Below, piece by piece: positions 36,669-45,474 of a stretch of DNA of 64,000 nucleotides; the stretch's first letter is position 1, and every line of letters begins with the position of its first letter. Where the stretch lies: positions 372,001-436,000 of the forward strand of contig NZ_GL891980.1 in NCBI RefSeq assembly GCF_000213555.1. Direction: 5' to 3'. This stretch comes from Dysgonomonas gadei ATCC BAA-286. GTDB taxonomy: Bacteria > Bacteroidota > Bacteroidia > Bacteroidales > Dysgonomonadaceae. The notes beneath the pieces were generated by a model. It was not told the origin of the DNA and made no database searches. It worked only from the letters and a program-made list of their open reading frames with translations. The translations under genes and the position numbers were made by a program.

Positions 36669-37238
36669 ATGTTAGATAAATTACGGTATTGGGACGAAGA
36701 ACTTTTTCTATTCCTCAATGGAAAACACGCTAACTGGCTCGATCCCATCATGCTCTTTCTCAGTTCCTACACAAACTGGATTATGGCCTGTCTGGCCATG
36801 TCTGCCCTAATCTACTTCAAAGCGGAAGTATGGAAGAAAACAGGAGTATTCTTTTTTCTCTTATCCACCGGAGTCAGCGCCCTGCTTACAAATATAATAA
36901 AACTGATTATAGAACGGCCCCGCCCTATTCATAACGAATTATGGGAAGGCACGATTCACGCGATAGAAAAATATAGCAATAGTTTTAGTTTCTTCTCGTC
37001 TCATTCAGCTACTACTTTTACGATGGCTGTATTTTTCCTTCTCTTCTTTCGAAAGAAAAGATTCTACGGTTATATTGCCGTCTTATGGGCAGCAGTGGTT
37101 GCATATAGCCGGATTTACGTGGCCAAACATTACCCGTTCGACGTAATGATAGGAATTATATTCGGAATAATAATAGGAATAGCGGGCTATATACTTTTCC
37201 AAAGGTTCAAAAAGAAAAAGGAACTATTAAAGCCCTAA
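36669..37238 (+). CDS. PAP2-family lipid phosphatase
   Basis: 189 residues, six transmembrane helices. The three acid-phosphatase motifs are visible: KLIIERPRP (KxxxxxxRP, about 76-84), SSHS (PSGH-type, about 114-117) and SRIYVAKHYPFDVMIG (SRxxxxxHxxxD, about 144-159). Family members dephosphorylate undecaprenyl-diphosphate or phosphatidylglycerophosphate; which one is open. Its last 12 bases overlap the convergent SDR gene. Confidence 0.9.
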   Translation: MLDKLRYWDEELFLFLNGKHANWLDPIMLFLSSYTNWIMACLAMSALIYFKAEVWKKTGVFFFLLSTGVSALLTNIIKLIIERPRPIHNELWEGTIHAIEKYSNSFSFFSSHSATTFTMAVFFLLFFRKKRFYGYIAVLWAAVVAYSRIYVAKHYPFDVMIGIIFGIIIGIAGYILFQRFKKKKELLKP

Positions 37239-38000
37239 CCACTTCCTCACTTTCTTCCTCTCCAATAGTGAATATACTTTCAGGCAAAAAGGAAACGCTC
37301 TACCAATAGGATATAATAAACGGAATAAAGTAGATGGATAAACATTCTTCTTACCTTTCTCAATACCTTTTATATACTTCCTTGCAACAATCTTCGCATC
37401 TTGCGCAGGAAAAGGAAGAGGGGTATCTTCTTCACCTGTAGCCTTATCAAAAAAAGCAGTGCGGGTAGCTACAGGATAAACCGCAGTTAATTGGAGGTTA
37501 TTCGCTTTCTCATATCTGTAAGTCTGTACAAAATGATGCAGAGCGGCTTTTGTAGAACAATAGAGTGAATAGGCCGGCAAGGAAACTAATCCCGCCCCTG
37601 AAATAGTACAGGCAAAAGCTACCGGTCTGCCCTTATTGAGAGCAACAAGTCTTTCCAATGAATAAACCGGAGAAAACACATTCAGATCGTAGACTTTTCG
37701 GATATGCTGCCAATCGGGGGTTTCCAGCCTTTCTAGATATGCAAACCCTGCATTAGCTATAAAAATATCAATATGTCCGAATATCTGCTGTGCTTGATCA
37801 AAAACCTTATCTACTCCCTCTGCAGAACTGACATCAGCAGAGAATGGGTACACCACGCCCTCAACCTCCGGTATTTCATCTATATGACGGGCTACAGCAA
37901 GAATTTTCACTCCGTTGTATGAAGCAAGAATATCAAGTATCTCTCTGCCTATACCGGAGGAAGCTCCGGTGAGTATGATATGTTCGCCTCTGAGGTCCAT
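37227..38000 (-). CDS. SDR-family oxidoreductase
   Basis: 257 residues. TGASSGIG (about 12-19), NAGFAYLE (about 84-91), ACTISGAG with the catalytic Ser, and YCSTK (about 146-150) are present. The C-terminal segment (ERKKVRKWLGL; FRLLYPIGRAFPF) is hydrophobic/basic, as in membrane-associated SDRs acting on lipids. Last gene of leuS-yitT-SDR, 4 bases after yitT. Substrate unknown. Confidence 0.85.
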   Translation of the reverse strand: MDLRGEHIILTGASSGIGREILDILASYNGVKILAVARHIDEIPEVEGVVYPFSADVSSAEGVDKVFDQAQQIFGHIDIFIANAGFAYLERLETPDWQHIRKVYDLNVFSPVYSLERLVALNKGRPVAFACTISGAGLVSLPAYSLYCSTKAALHHFVQTYRYEKANNLQLTAVYPVATRTAFFDKATGEEDTPLPFPAQDAKIVARKYIKGIEKGKKNVYPSTLFRLLYPIGRAFPFCLKVYSLLERKKVRKWLGL

Positions 38001-38004
38001 AAGG

Positions 38005-38901
38005 TCAGGTCCTTATTTTATCAAAACCTTCACCGTAAACGCCCCGTACTGTACTTTGGGATATAAATGCTTTCTCATCTATACTCTTTATCAGGCGGAA
38101 CATTTCTACAGCCTCTGTTCTTTTAGCCAGTACAATGATCACTTTGGTAGGCTTCTTCGAATACCAGCCTGTGCCATCCAAAACCGTGCATCCCCTATGT
38201 AATTCCTGATTTATCGCGGTAGCTATTATTTCGTATTTTTCAGAAAAGATGAGCACCTGCACCGACTGCCGGAAACCATTGATAACCATATCGATGCAAT
38301 ACGTCATCACACCCATCACTATCAGGGCGTAAACGATCTTCTGATAATCGTAAAAAAGAAAATATGAAGAAGAGATGATAATAAAGTCACAAAGAAGCAT
38401 CCCCCTGCCAAAAGCAATATTCTTATACTTATTTATCAATGCCACTACAATGTCTGTCCCTCCGGTACTACCGTTGGCACTGAAAACAAGGCCTATACCC
38501 GTTCCGCACATCATTCCTCCTATTACGCCCGACAGAAGCGGCTCATTCTTCACAATAGGTTCAATTATATATGTCTGGCAAAGGGTGAGCAGGAATGTAA
38601 GCACAATAACTCCATAAATGGTCTTTATCATAAACTTAAAACCCAGAAGTTTCAAGGCTACTAAGAGTAAAGCACAATTTGTAAAGAAATAAGTATACTG
38701 AAGCGGTATTCCCGATGCATATTCCACAAGAAGGGCTATACCCGTAAGCCCCCCTGTAACAATCCCGACCGGTTTTATAAATCCGATAAGCCCAACAGCA
38801 TAAAGCGCAAGGCCAAAGAATATGGATACATAATCTTTCCAGTAAAATTCTTTCAGGTATCTTTTAGGCATGCCTTCTATCCGTTTTTTCAGAGCATTCA
38901 T
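38005..38901 (-). CDS. YitT-family membrane protein (DUF161/DUF2179)
   Basis: 298 residues. Six hydrophobic helices (about 27-215) including GIVTGGLTGIALLVEYASGI, then a soluble DUF2179 domain of about 80 residues (RGCTVLDGTGWYSKKPTKVI, VRGVYGEGFDK). Function unknown. It starts 6 bases after leuS and is therefore co-transcribed with it. Confidence 0.9.
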   Translation of the reverse strand: MNALKKRIEGMPKRYLKEFYWKDYVSIFFGLALYAVGLIGFIKPVGIVTGGLTGIALLVEYASGIPLQYTYFFTNCALLLVALKLLGFKFMIKTIYGVIVLTFLLTLCQTYIIEPIVKNEPLLSGVIGGMMCGTGIGLVFSANGSTGGTDIVVALINKYKNIAFGRGMLLCDFIIISSSYFLFYDYQKIVYALIVMGVMTYCIDMVINGFRQSVQVLIFSEKYEIIATAINQELHRGCTVLDGTGWYSKKPTKVIIVLAKRTEAVEMFRLIKSIDEKAFISQSTVRGVYGEGFDKIRT

Positions 38902-38907
38902 CTCTAT

Positions 38908-41709
38908 TTACAAAACAACATTAATCATTTTCTTTGGTACAAAGATGATTTTCTTAGGAGTTTTACCCTCAAGCCATTTTTGAGCAAGTTCATGTTTTAA
39001 TACGGTTTCTTCCACCTCAGCCTGAACAGCGTCGGCCGGGAATTCTATATCGAAACGTACTTTACCATTGAACGCCACCCCATAACGGAACGAATCTTCG
39101 GCCAGATATTCTTCTTTAAATGCCGGCCATTCGGCATCGAAGATAGTAGTTGTGTTACCTAAAGCACGCCAAAGTTCCTCCGCGACAAACGGCGCAAACG
39201 GTGCAAGAATGACAAGAAACTCTTGTAAAACCGCTCTCTTGCTACATCTAGCGGCAGTCAGTTCATTTACACAGATCATAAAGGCGGCAACAGATGTATT
39301 GAATGAGAATGTCTCTATATCGCCCGAAACTTTCTTTATCAGCTTATGCAATGATTTTAATTCTTCCTTTGTCGGTTCCCCGTCCGTTACCACAAAATCA
39401 TCTCCTTTGTAGAACAGGCTCCATGTTTTGCGCAAGAAACGGTGCACCCCGTCAATACCGTTCATATCCCAAGGTTTGGATTGCTCTAATGGCCCCAAAA
39501 ACATTTCATACATGCGAAGGGTATCCGCACCATATTTTTCAGCAACATCATCCGGATTTACCACATTGTGATATCTTTTTCCCATCTTTTCAATAGTCCA
39601 TCCGCATATATATTTACCATCTTCAAAGATGAACTCGGCATCTGCATACTCAGGACGCCATGCTCTGAATGCATCTATATCCAGAATATCATTACTTACA
39701 ATGTTTACATCCACATGGATTTCTGTTGTTTCATACTGATCTTTCAAATTCACAGATACAAATTTATTAGTCCCGTTTATACGATATACAAGACTGCTAC
39801 GTCCCTGTATCATTCCCTGATTGATAAGTTTTTTGAACGGCTCTTCTTCACACGAAACTTCTATATCATATAGGAACTTATCCCAGAAACGGCTATATAT
39901 AAGGTGGCCTGTAGCATGCTCGGTTCCCCCGATATACAAGTCGACATTGCGCCAGTATTCATCTTTTTCTTTCGATACCAATTCCTTCGCATTATATGGG
40001 TCCATATATTGCAGGTAGTAAGCGGACGAACCGGCAAAGCCCGGCATGGTATTCAACTCAAGCGGGAATATAGTCTTATTATCTATTTTCGATGTTTCTA
40101 CCACCACATTGTTTACTGTGTCCCAAGCCCATTTTGTGGCGCGTCCCAACGGCGGTTCACCCGTTTCGGTCGGCAGATACTTATCCACTTCCGGCAATTC
40201 CAAAGGCAACTTATCTATTGGAAGCATGTATGGCAAGCCGTTTTTATAATAAACAGGGAATGGTTCCCCCCAATAACGCTGACGTGAGAAAATAGCATCG
40301 CGTAAACGATAATTTACTTTTATACGTCCCAGCTTATGTTCTTTGATATATTCACGGGCTTTTTCGATAGCATCTTTTACAGTCAGGCCATCAAGGAAAC
40401 CTGAATTCATCATAATTCCCTCTTTGGCATCGAAACTTTCTTCCGATACATCACAACCTTCTATCAACGGAATGATAGGTAATCCAAAATGCTTCGCAAA
40501 AGCATGGTCACGGCTATCGTGTCCGGGTACTGCCATAATAGCGCCTGTTCCGTATCCGGCAAGCACATAATCCGATATCCAGATAGGGATTTCTTTGCCG
40601 TTCAACGGATTTATAGCATATGATCCAGTAAATACGCCGGATACCTTTTTATCCATCAGGCGGTCACGTTCTGTACGGCGTTTTGTAGCCTGTATATAAG
40701 CGTCAACTTCTGCTTTTTGTTCCGGCTTGGTGACCTGAGATACATAATCGCTCTCAGGAGCAAGCACCATAAAGGTAACCCCGAAGATCGTATCGGCACG
40801 GGTGGTGAAGATATCGAATTTCACATCGGAATCTTTCACGCTGAATTGCATTTCTGCTCCTTCGCTCCGTCCAATCCAGTTGCGTTGGGTTTCCTTGATG
40901 GATTCACTCCAGTCTATCTTGTCCAAACCGTCAAGCAAACGCTGGGCATAAGCCGATACACGCAAGCTCCACTGGCGCATCAAACGCTGTTCGACAGGAT
41001 ATCCGCCACGCTCCGACAAGCCATTGATGACCTCATCGTTAGCCAATACCGTACCTAGAGCCTGACACCAATTTACTTTGGTCTCGCTGCGATATGCGAT
41101 ACGGTAGTTAAGCAATATTTCCTGTTTTTTCTCTTCAGAATATGCTTTCCATTCATCCGCGGTAAATTGTAATTCTTCACTGCAAGCTATATTCAGGCCG
41201 TTCGTACCCACTTGTTCAAAAGCATCAATCAATTCAGCGATCGGACGTGCCTGATCTTCATCATAGCAATAATAGCTGTTGAACATCTGTATAAATGCCC
41301 ATTGTGTCCATTTATAATATCTGGGATCGCATGTCTGAATTTCGCGGCTCCAGTCGAAGGAGAAGCCAATCTTATCCAGTTGTTCCCGATAGCGGTTTAT
41401 ATTCTGCGCTGTAGTAACAGCCGGATGCTGACCTGTCTGTATGGCATATTGCTCGGCTGGAAGCCCATAGGCATCATAGCCCATCGGATGAAGGACATTG
41501 AAGCCCTTCAAACGTTTGTATCGGGAAAAAATATCAGAGGCGATGTACCCCAGTGGATGACCAACATGCAAGCCTGCTCCTGAAGGATAAGGGAACATAT
41601 CGAGTACATAATATTTTGGTTTGTTGTAATCTTCTGTTACTTTGTAGGTTTTGTGGTCGATCCAATACTGATGCCAACGTTTTTCAATCTCTTTAAAATT
41701 GTATTCCAT
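38908..41709 (-). CDS. leuS: leucyl-tRNA synthetase
   Basis: 933 residues; charges tRNA-Leu. Class I signature HVGH in PYPSGAGLHVGHPLGY (about 41-56), editing domain (about 215-425), and DYVLAGYGTGAIMAVPGHDS (family pattern about 383-402). The KMSKS position reads EKMGKRYHNVV, keeping both lysines but with Gly for Ser and Arg for the last Ser. The anticodon-binding helical domain follows. A minus-strand TATCTTTG box lies at 41741-41748. Confidence 0.96.
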   Translation of the reverse strand: MEYNFKEIEKRWHQYWIDHKTYKVTEDYNKPKYYVLDMFPYPSGAGLHVGHPLGYIASDIFSRYKRLKGFNVLHPMGYDAYGLPAEQYAIQTGQHPAVTTAQNINRYREQLDKIGFSFDWSREIQTCDPRYYKWTQWAFIQMFNSYYCYDEDQARPIAELIDAFEQVGTNGLNIACSEELQFTADEWKAYSEEKKQEILLNYRIAYRSETKVNWCQALGTVLANDEVINGLSERGGYPVEQRLMRQWSLRVSAYAQRLLDGLDKIDWSESIKETQRNWIGRSEGAEMQFSVKDSDVKFDIFTTRADTIFGVTFMVLAPESDYVSQVTKPEQKAEVDAYIQATKRRTERDRLMDKKVSGVFTGSYAINPLNGKEIPIWISDYVLAGYGTGAIMAVPGHDSRDHAFAKHFGLPIIPLIEGCDVSEESFDAKEGIMMNSGFLDGLTVKDAIEKAREYIKEHKLGRIKVNYRLRDAIFSRQRYWGEPFPVYYKNGLPYMLPIDKLPLELPEVDKYLPTETGEPPLGRATKWAWDTVNNVVVETSKIDNKTIFPLELNTMPGFAGSSAYYLQYMDPYNAKELVSKEKDEYWRNVDLYIGGTEHATGHLIYSRFWDKFLYDIEVSCEEEPFKKLINQGMIQGRSSLVYRINGTNKFVSVNLKDQYETTEIHVDVNIVSNDILDIDAFRAWRPEYADAEFIFEDGKYICGWTIEKMGKRYHNVVNPDDVAEKYGADTLRMYEMFLGPLEQSKPWDMNGIDGVHRFLRKTWSLFYKGDDFVVTDGEPTKEELKSLHKLIKKVSGDIETFSFNTSVAAFMICVNELTAARCSKRAVLQEFLVILAPFAPFVAEELWRALGNTTTIFDAEWPAFKEEYLAEDSFRYGVAFNGKVRFDIEFPADAVQAEVEETVLKHELAQKWLEGKTPKKIIFVPKKMINVVL

Positions 41710-42003
41710 AACCGGGTATTTATTGCGATTTTTATTGGCGCAAAGATAGTTATTTCTTTACATTAATACGAATTAAGATGTGCGCTTTCTTTCACATACC
41801 AATCCCTATACTATCCGGAATTATGGATACATCTTATTCAAAATAGTCAGTTATTATTTTCAGGTTTCTTTATCTATATATCAAAGGTTCTTTGACATCT
41901 AATTACAGAATCTAAATGATTTGGGAAAAGACAACAGATAAAAAAGAGTAAAAAGTGTCAGGTTTGTCAACTTTTCACTTAAAAGCAATTTGCAGATAGA
42001 TTT
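41710..42003. other. intergenic region upstream of leuS
   Basis: A+T-rich, holds the probable leuS -7 box (41741-41748 on the minus strand) and a weak AAGTG...CACTT dyad near 41953-41980. No gene recognised. Confidence 0.4.
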
Positions 42004-42163
42004 AGGCACTTCTATAAAATAAGAAAAGGTTGTCATCCCGACAACCAATCTTCATTGTTAACCTTAAATCTAATACCATGAAAAACACAGTACAAAGATA
42101 ATTGATTTTTATGTTATAAAACATGTTTTGGTGTTTTTCTCTCAAAAATTAATAATATTTAAC
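42004..42163 (-). repeat. 160-bp duplicated unit, copy 1
   Basis: 159 of 160 bases identical to 58913-59072 in the same orientation. On the minus strand it contains a palindrome (AAAACATGTTTT, 42118-42129), a TATCTTTG box (42093-42100), a short transcribed part and a hairpin with T-run. Copy 1 begins at the last stop-codon base of rmuC. Confidence 0.9.
42018..42087 (-). ncRNA. candidate small RNA or micro-ORF transcript, copy 1
   Basis: Predicted from a TAnnTTTG box (42093-42100) to the terminator GGTTGTC ATCCC GACAACC (42028-42046) and the T-rich tail TTTTCTTATTTTAT. About 70 nt. An ATG at 42079 could start a leaderless 25-codon ORF (MVLDLRLTMKIG...), so it may encode a peptide instead. Promoter and terminator are seen; expression is inferred. 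Confidence 0.4.
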
Positions 42164-43422
42164 TATATATTACTATCCGGAAGTTCTTTTTGAGCCTTAA
42201 CTCCCAATTCTTTAAGCATTTCTGCCTGACGCATCAGATTTCCATTACCTTCTTTTAACTGGGAGAATGCTTTATCATACGATTTTTGAGAACGCTCTAT
42301 ATTCTTGCCTACATCCTGAAGTGTATCCACAAAGCCTGCGAATTTATCATAGAGAGCAGCACCCCGCTTGGCAATCTCAATGGCATTACGGCTCTGATAC
42401 TCCCGTTTCCACAAGTCGGAAACGACCTTCAATGACGCAATCAGGTTAGTCGGGCTAATCAGCAAGATACGCTTGCGGTAGGCATAGTCCCAAAGAGTTG
42501 AATCGAGCTGCATTGCCAGTATATATGCAGGCTCGTTAGGAATAAACATCATTACAAAATCGAGAGACTCTACATAGTCCTGATAAGATTTCTGGCTCAG
42601 TTCGTCTATATGTTGCTTAATGGATATCACATGCTCTTTTTCCGCTATCAGCTTAATGTCGTCAGAGTCCGCCTCCACATACCTGACATAAGCGCTCAGG
42701 GATACCTTTGAATCTATAATTATCTTCCTCCCGCCGGGATATACAACCACAACATCAGGTTGCATGTACTTATCCTGTGTATTACGGATACGGTTACCAT
42801 TCTCATCCACAATGAATTCCTGGGTAAAATACTCTTCTCCTTTTTTCAGCCCGGACTTTTCAAGAATAGATTCGAGTATCATTTCACCCCAGTTTCCCTG
42901 TATTTTATTATTGCCTTTTAAGGCCTTAGTCAGATTATTGGCATCTTCGCTGATCTGGTTGTTAAGGGCGACAAGTTCCCTGATACGCTCTTCGAGAGAA
43001 AAACGCTGCTTAGATTCTTTATCATAGGTTTCCTCTACTTTTACTTTAAACTCTACAAGCTTCTCATTCAGAGGCTTCAGGATAGCTTCCATATTCGACC
43101 TGTTCATATCCGTGAAACGAAGCGTTTTCTCTTCCAGTATCTGATTGGCCAGTATCTGGAAATCCTTATTGAGTTGAGCACGGGTATTGAGAAGCTCTTC
43201 CTGTTGAAGCCGCAGCTGTTCATCCTTCGACTGTAACAAAGCTCTTGTTTCGGCTATTTCGCGGATTTTCTCCATTTGCTCTTTTTGTACAGCATCTTTA
43301 TCTGCCGACAAACGGTTGATCTCATTCTTCAACTCCTGCTCACGCTGCTTATTTCCTTTCTGCATAAAAAGGACAAGCACAATTGCCAATACTAGTATAA
43401 TAGAGGCATAAACTAATTCCAT
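42163..43422 (-). CDS. rmuC: RmuC-family DNA recombination protein
   Basis: 419 residues: N-terminal transmembrane helix (about 2-20), long coiled coil (about 22-165), then the RmuC nuclease-like core with LKGNNKIQGNWGEMILESIL (about 163-182) and PDVVVVYPGGRKIIIDSKVS (about 218-237, PD-(D/E)xK-like D..DxK). Thought to limit DNA inversions; biochemical role not settled. Divergent from the small protein gene at 43538. Confidence 0.93.
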   Translation of the reverse strand: MELVYASIILVLAIVLVLFMQKGNKQREQELKNEINRLSADKDAVQKEQMEKIREIAETRALLQSKDEQLRLQQEELLNTRAQLNKDFQILANQILEEKTLRFTDMNRSNMEAILKPLNEKLVEFKVKVEETYDKESKQRFSLEERIRELVALNNQISEDANNLTKALKGNNKIQGNWGEMILESILEKSGLKKGEEYFTQEFIVDENGNRIRNTQDKYMQPDVVVVYPGGRKIIIDSKVSLSAYVRYVEADSDDIKLIAEKEHVISIKQHIDELSQKSYQDYVESLDFVMMFIPNEPAYILAMQLDSTLWDYAYRKRILLISPTNLIASLKVVSDLWKREYQSRNAIEIAKRGAALYDKFAGFVDTLQDVGKNIERSQKSYDKAFSQLKEGNGNLMRQAEMLKELGVKAQKELPDSNI

Positions 43423-43491
43423 ACTGATTTGTTTTAAAGAGAGCGAAAGTTATTCAAAATATAGCCTTTAACAAAATTTGCCTCAAAAAAC

Positions 43492-43522
43492 TTGTGAACA
43501 TTTGCTTTCGAAGATATTTTTG
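43492..43522 (+). promoter_or_regulatory. promoter of the HExxH small protein/MsrBA unit
   Basis: TTG (43492-43494), 20 bases, TATTTTTG (43515-43522). The start site would be about 43529, which supports ATG 43538 as the start codon and excludes the longer upstream frame. Confidence 0.65.
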
Positions 43523-43537
43523 TTGGACAAAACCAAG

Positions 43538-43876
43538 ATGAGAATAATATATAGTAAACATTTTCCACCAAAAGACTTCGGCGCAATTAATCTGCTTGGA
43601 TTAATTATTGTACGTAAGGACTATGGTACGTTGAGTGAGGCAGAGAAGAATCATGAACAGATTCACACCCGGCAAATGCAGGAGATGCTGATTGTTTTAT
43701 TTTATCTATGCTATATACTTGAATGGCTCATCAGGTTGATACAATATAAAAACAGGTTAAGAGCATATGAAAATATTTCATTCGAACGGGAGGCTTATTC
43801 CCAGATGTATGATCCATCGTATTTGAAAAAAAGAAAGCTGTTTGCTTTCCGTAGTTATTATAAAAAGAAAGAATAG
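43538..43876 (+). CDS. small protein with HExxH motif and membrane segment
   Basis: 112 residues from ATG 43538. NHEQIHTRQMQEML (about 38-51) contains HEQIH, an HExxH zinc-binding pattern, directly followed by one hydrophobic helix (about 52-70, IVLFYLCYILEWLIRLI) and FEREAY. A conserved Bacteroidetes hypothetical family; zinc binding or peptidase activity is only suggested by the motif. It sits 2 bases before msrBA and shares its promoter. Confidence 0.72.
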   Translation: MRIIYSKHFPPKDFGAINLLGLIIVRKDYGTLSEAEKNHEQIHTRQMQEMLIVLFYLCYILEWLIRLIQYKNRLRAYENISFEREAYSQMYDPSYLKKRKLFAFRSYYKKKE

Positions 43877-43878
43877 AT

Positions 43879-44811
43879 ATGAAACGGTTGATATACTTAT
43901 TATGCATAGCCCTGATGGGGATATCATGTGTCCGGAGTCAAAATAAAACAAATAACGAAAATATGAATTATAATAAACTAACACCGGAGGAAGAACGTGT
44001 AATTCTACACAAAGGGACTGAAGCGCCATATACAGGTGAATACATAAACAATAAACGGAAAGGCGTATATGTCTGCAAAAGATGTAATACTCCATTATAT
44101 AATTCATCTGATAAGTTCGATTCGCATTGCGGATGGCCTTCTTTCGATGATGAAATAAAAGGGGCGGTAAAACGTGTACCTGATGCTGACGGGATGCGTA
44201 CCGAGATTATCTGCAACAATTGCGGGGCACATCTCGGGCATGTGTTCCTCAATGAGGGGTTCACAGCCAAAGAAACAAGACATTGCGTTAATTCTATTTC
44301 TCTAAAATTTATTCCGGAAGAAAATAAAATGATTAAGAAAGCTTATTTCGCCTCAGGTTGTTTTTGGGGCACAGAGTATTATTTTATGAAGGCCAACGGT
44401 GTAGCGCATACATCCGTTGGCTTTATGGGCGGTCACGTAGACCACCCGAGTTATGAGCAGGTTTGTCAGAAGAACACAGGGCATCTGGAAACCACCGAGG
44501 TGGAATATGACGCATCTAAGACCACTTACGAAGACTTGGTGAAGTTATTCTTCGAAACGCATGACTTTACTCAAACAAATGGTCAGGGTCCCGACATAGG
44601 CCCGCAATATCTATCCTGTATATTCTATGCTGACGAAAAAGAAAAAGAAGTAGCAGAGAAATATATAAAAATACTGGAAGGTAAAGGATATAAAGTAGCC
44701 ACTATGCTAAAACCGCTGTCTACATTCTGGAAAGCAGAGGACTATCACCAACAATATTATGAGCATAAGGGGACAAAGCCTTATTGCCATGTATATAAAA
44801 AGATATTCTAA
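43879..44811 (+). CDS. msrBA: bifunctional methionine sulfoxide reductase MsrB-MsrA, probable lipoprotein
   Basis: 310 residues. Lipoprotein-type signal MKRLIYLLCIALMGISC, then an MsrB domain (about 30-150) with two zinc CxxC pairs (VCKRC, ICNNC) and catalytic Cys in RHCVNS; then an MsrA domain (about 153-308) with GCFWGTE and the Cys-rich/Tyr end region. Repairs R- and S-methionine sulfoxide in envelope proteins. Start of the operon is the small HExxH gene. Confidence 0.95.
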   Translation: MKRLIYLLCIALMGISCVRSQNKTNNENMNYNKLTPEEERVILHKGTEAPYTGEYINNKRKGVYVCKRCNTPLYNSSDKFDSHCGWPSFDDEIKGAVKRVPDADGMRTEIICNNCGAHLGHVFLNEGFTAKETRHCVNSISLKFIPEENKMIKKAYFASGCFWGTEYYFMKANGVAHTSVGFMGGHVDHPSYEQVCQKNTGHLETTEVEYDASKTTYEDLVKLFFETHDFTQTNGQGPDIGPQYLSCIFYADEKEKEVAEKYIKILEGKGYKVATMLKPLSTFWKAEDYHQQYYEHKGTKPYCHVYKKIF

Positions 44812-44958
44812 AAGCAAATACGCTGTATTTTAATATCTTAACAAATACTTTTATATTTTTCTATATAGTAAATATGGTTATTAATAGCTTTAGCATTATT
44901 TTTGTCGCTTGACTGAAAGAATAAAACAATAATAATACTAAAACTAAATTAAATTGTT

Positions 44959-45474
44959 ATGTTAAAAACAATCTTATCCGTTTCCGGTAAACCGGGGTTG
45001 TATAAACTTATTTCGAGCGCAAAAAACATGGTTATCGTAGAGTCATTGGTAGATGGCAAGAAAATGCCTATACATGCACGAGACAAAGTTGTATCCCTTG
45101 GAGATATATCTATTTATACAGAAACTGATGACGCCCCATTGAAAGGCATTCTGGGATCCATCAAACAAAAGGAAAACGGAGAGAAAGCTTCTATCAACAC
45201 CAGTGCAAAACCGGAGGAATTGAAGAAATACTTTCTTGAGATACTTCCTGACTTTGACAGGGACCGTGTGTATCCAACCGACATTAAGAAGATAATAGGA
45301 TGGTATAATATTCTTATTAATGCAAATATCGACTTCGAGAAAGAGGAATTTCTGACTCAGATTATTGAGCTACGAAAATTGCAACACGGTTCCATGCATT
45401 TTCAGCATATGGTTGTACTGTGTCACCTTTCCATTCTACAGTTACACGGTTGCTATCGATGTTGTACTTCTTGA
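44959..45474 (+). CDS. DUF5606-domain protein with an altered C-terminus
   Basis: 171 residues. Residues 1-130 match the DUF5606 family of Bacteroidetes (KTILSVSGKPGLYKLISSAK ... PTDIKKIIGWYNILINANID). The expected acidic tail is absent; instead the frame continues for about 35 residues (ELRKLQHGSMHFQHMVVLCH) through 113 bases that are antisense to the ompA coding end. This suggests the 3' end was lost and fused. Promoter box TATTTTTG lies near 44896-44903. Function unknown. Confidence 0.8.
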   Translation: MLKTILSVSGKPGLYKLISSAKNMVIVESLVDGKKMPIHARDKVVSLGDISIYTETDDAPLKGILGSIKQKENGEKASINTSAKPEELKKYFLEILPDFDRDRVYPTDIKKIIGWYNILINANIDFEKEEFLTQIIELRKLQHGSMHFQHMVVLCHLSILQLHGCYRCCTS

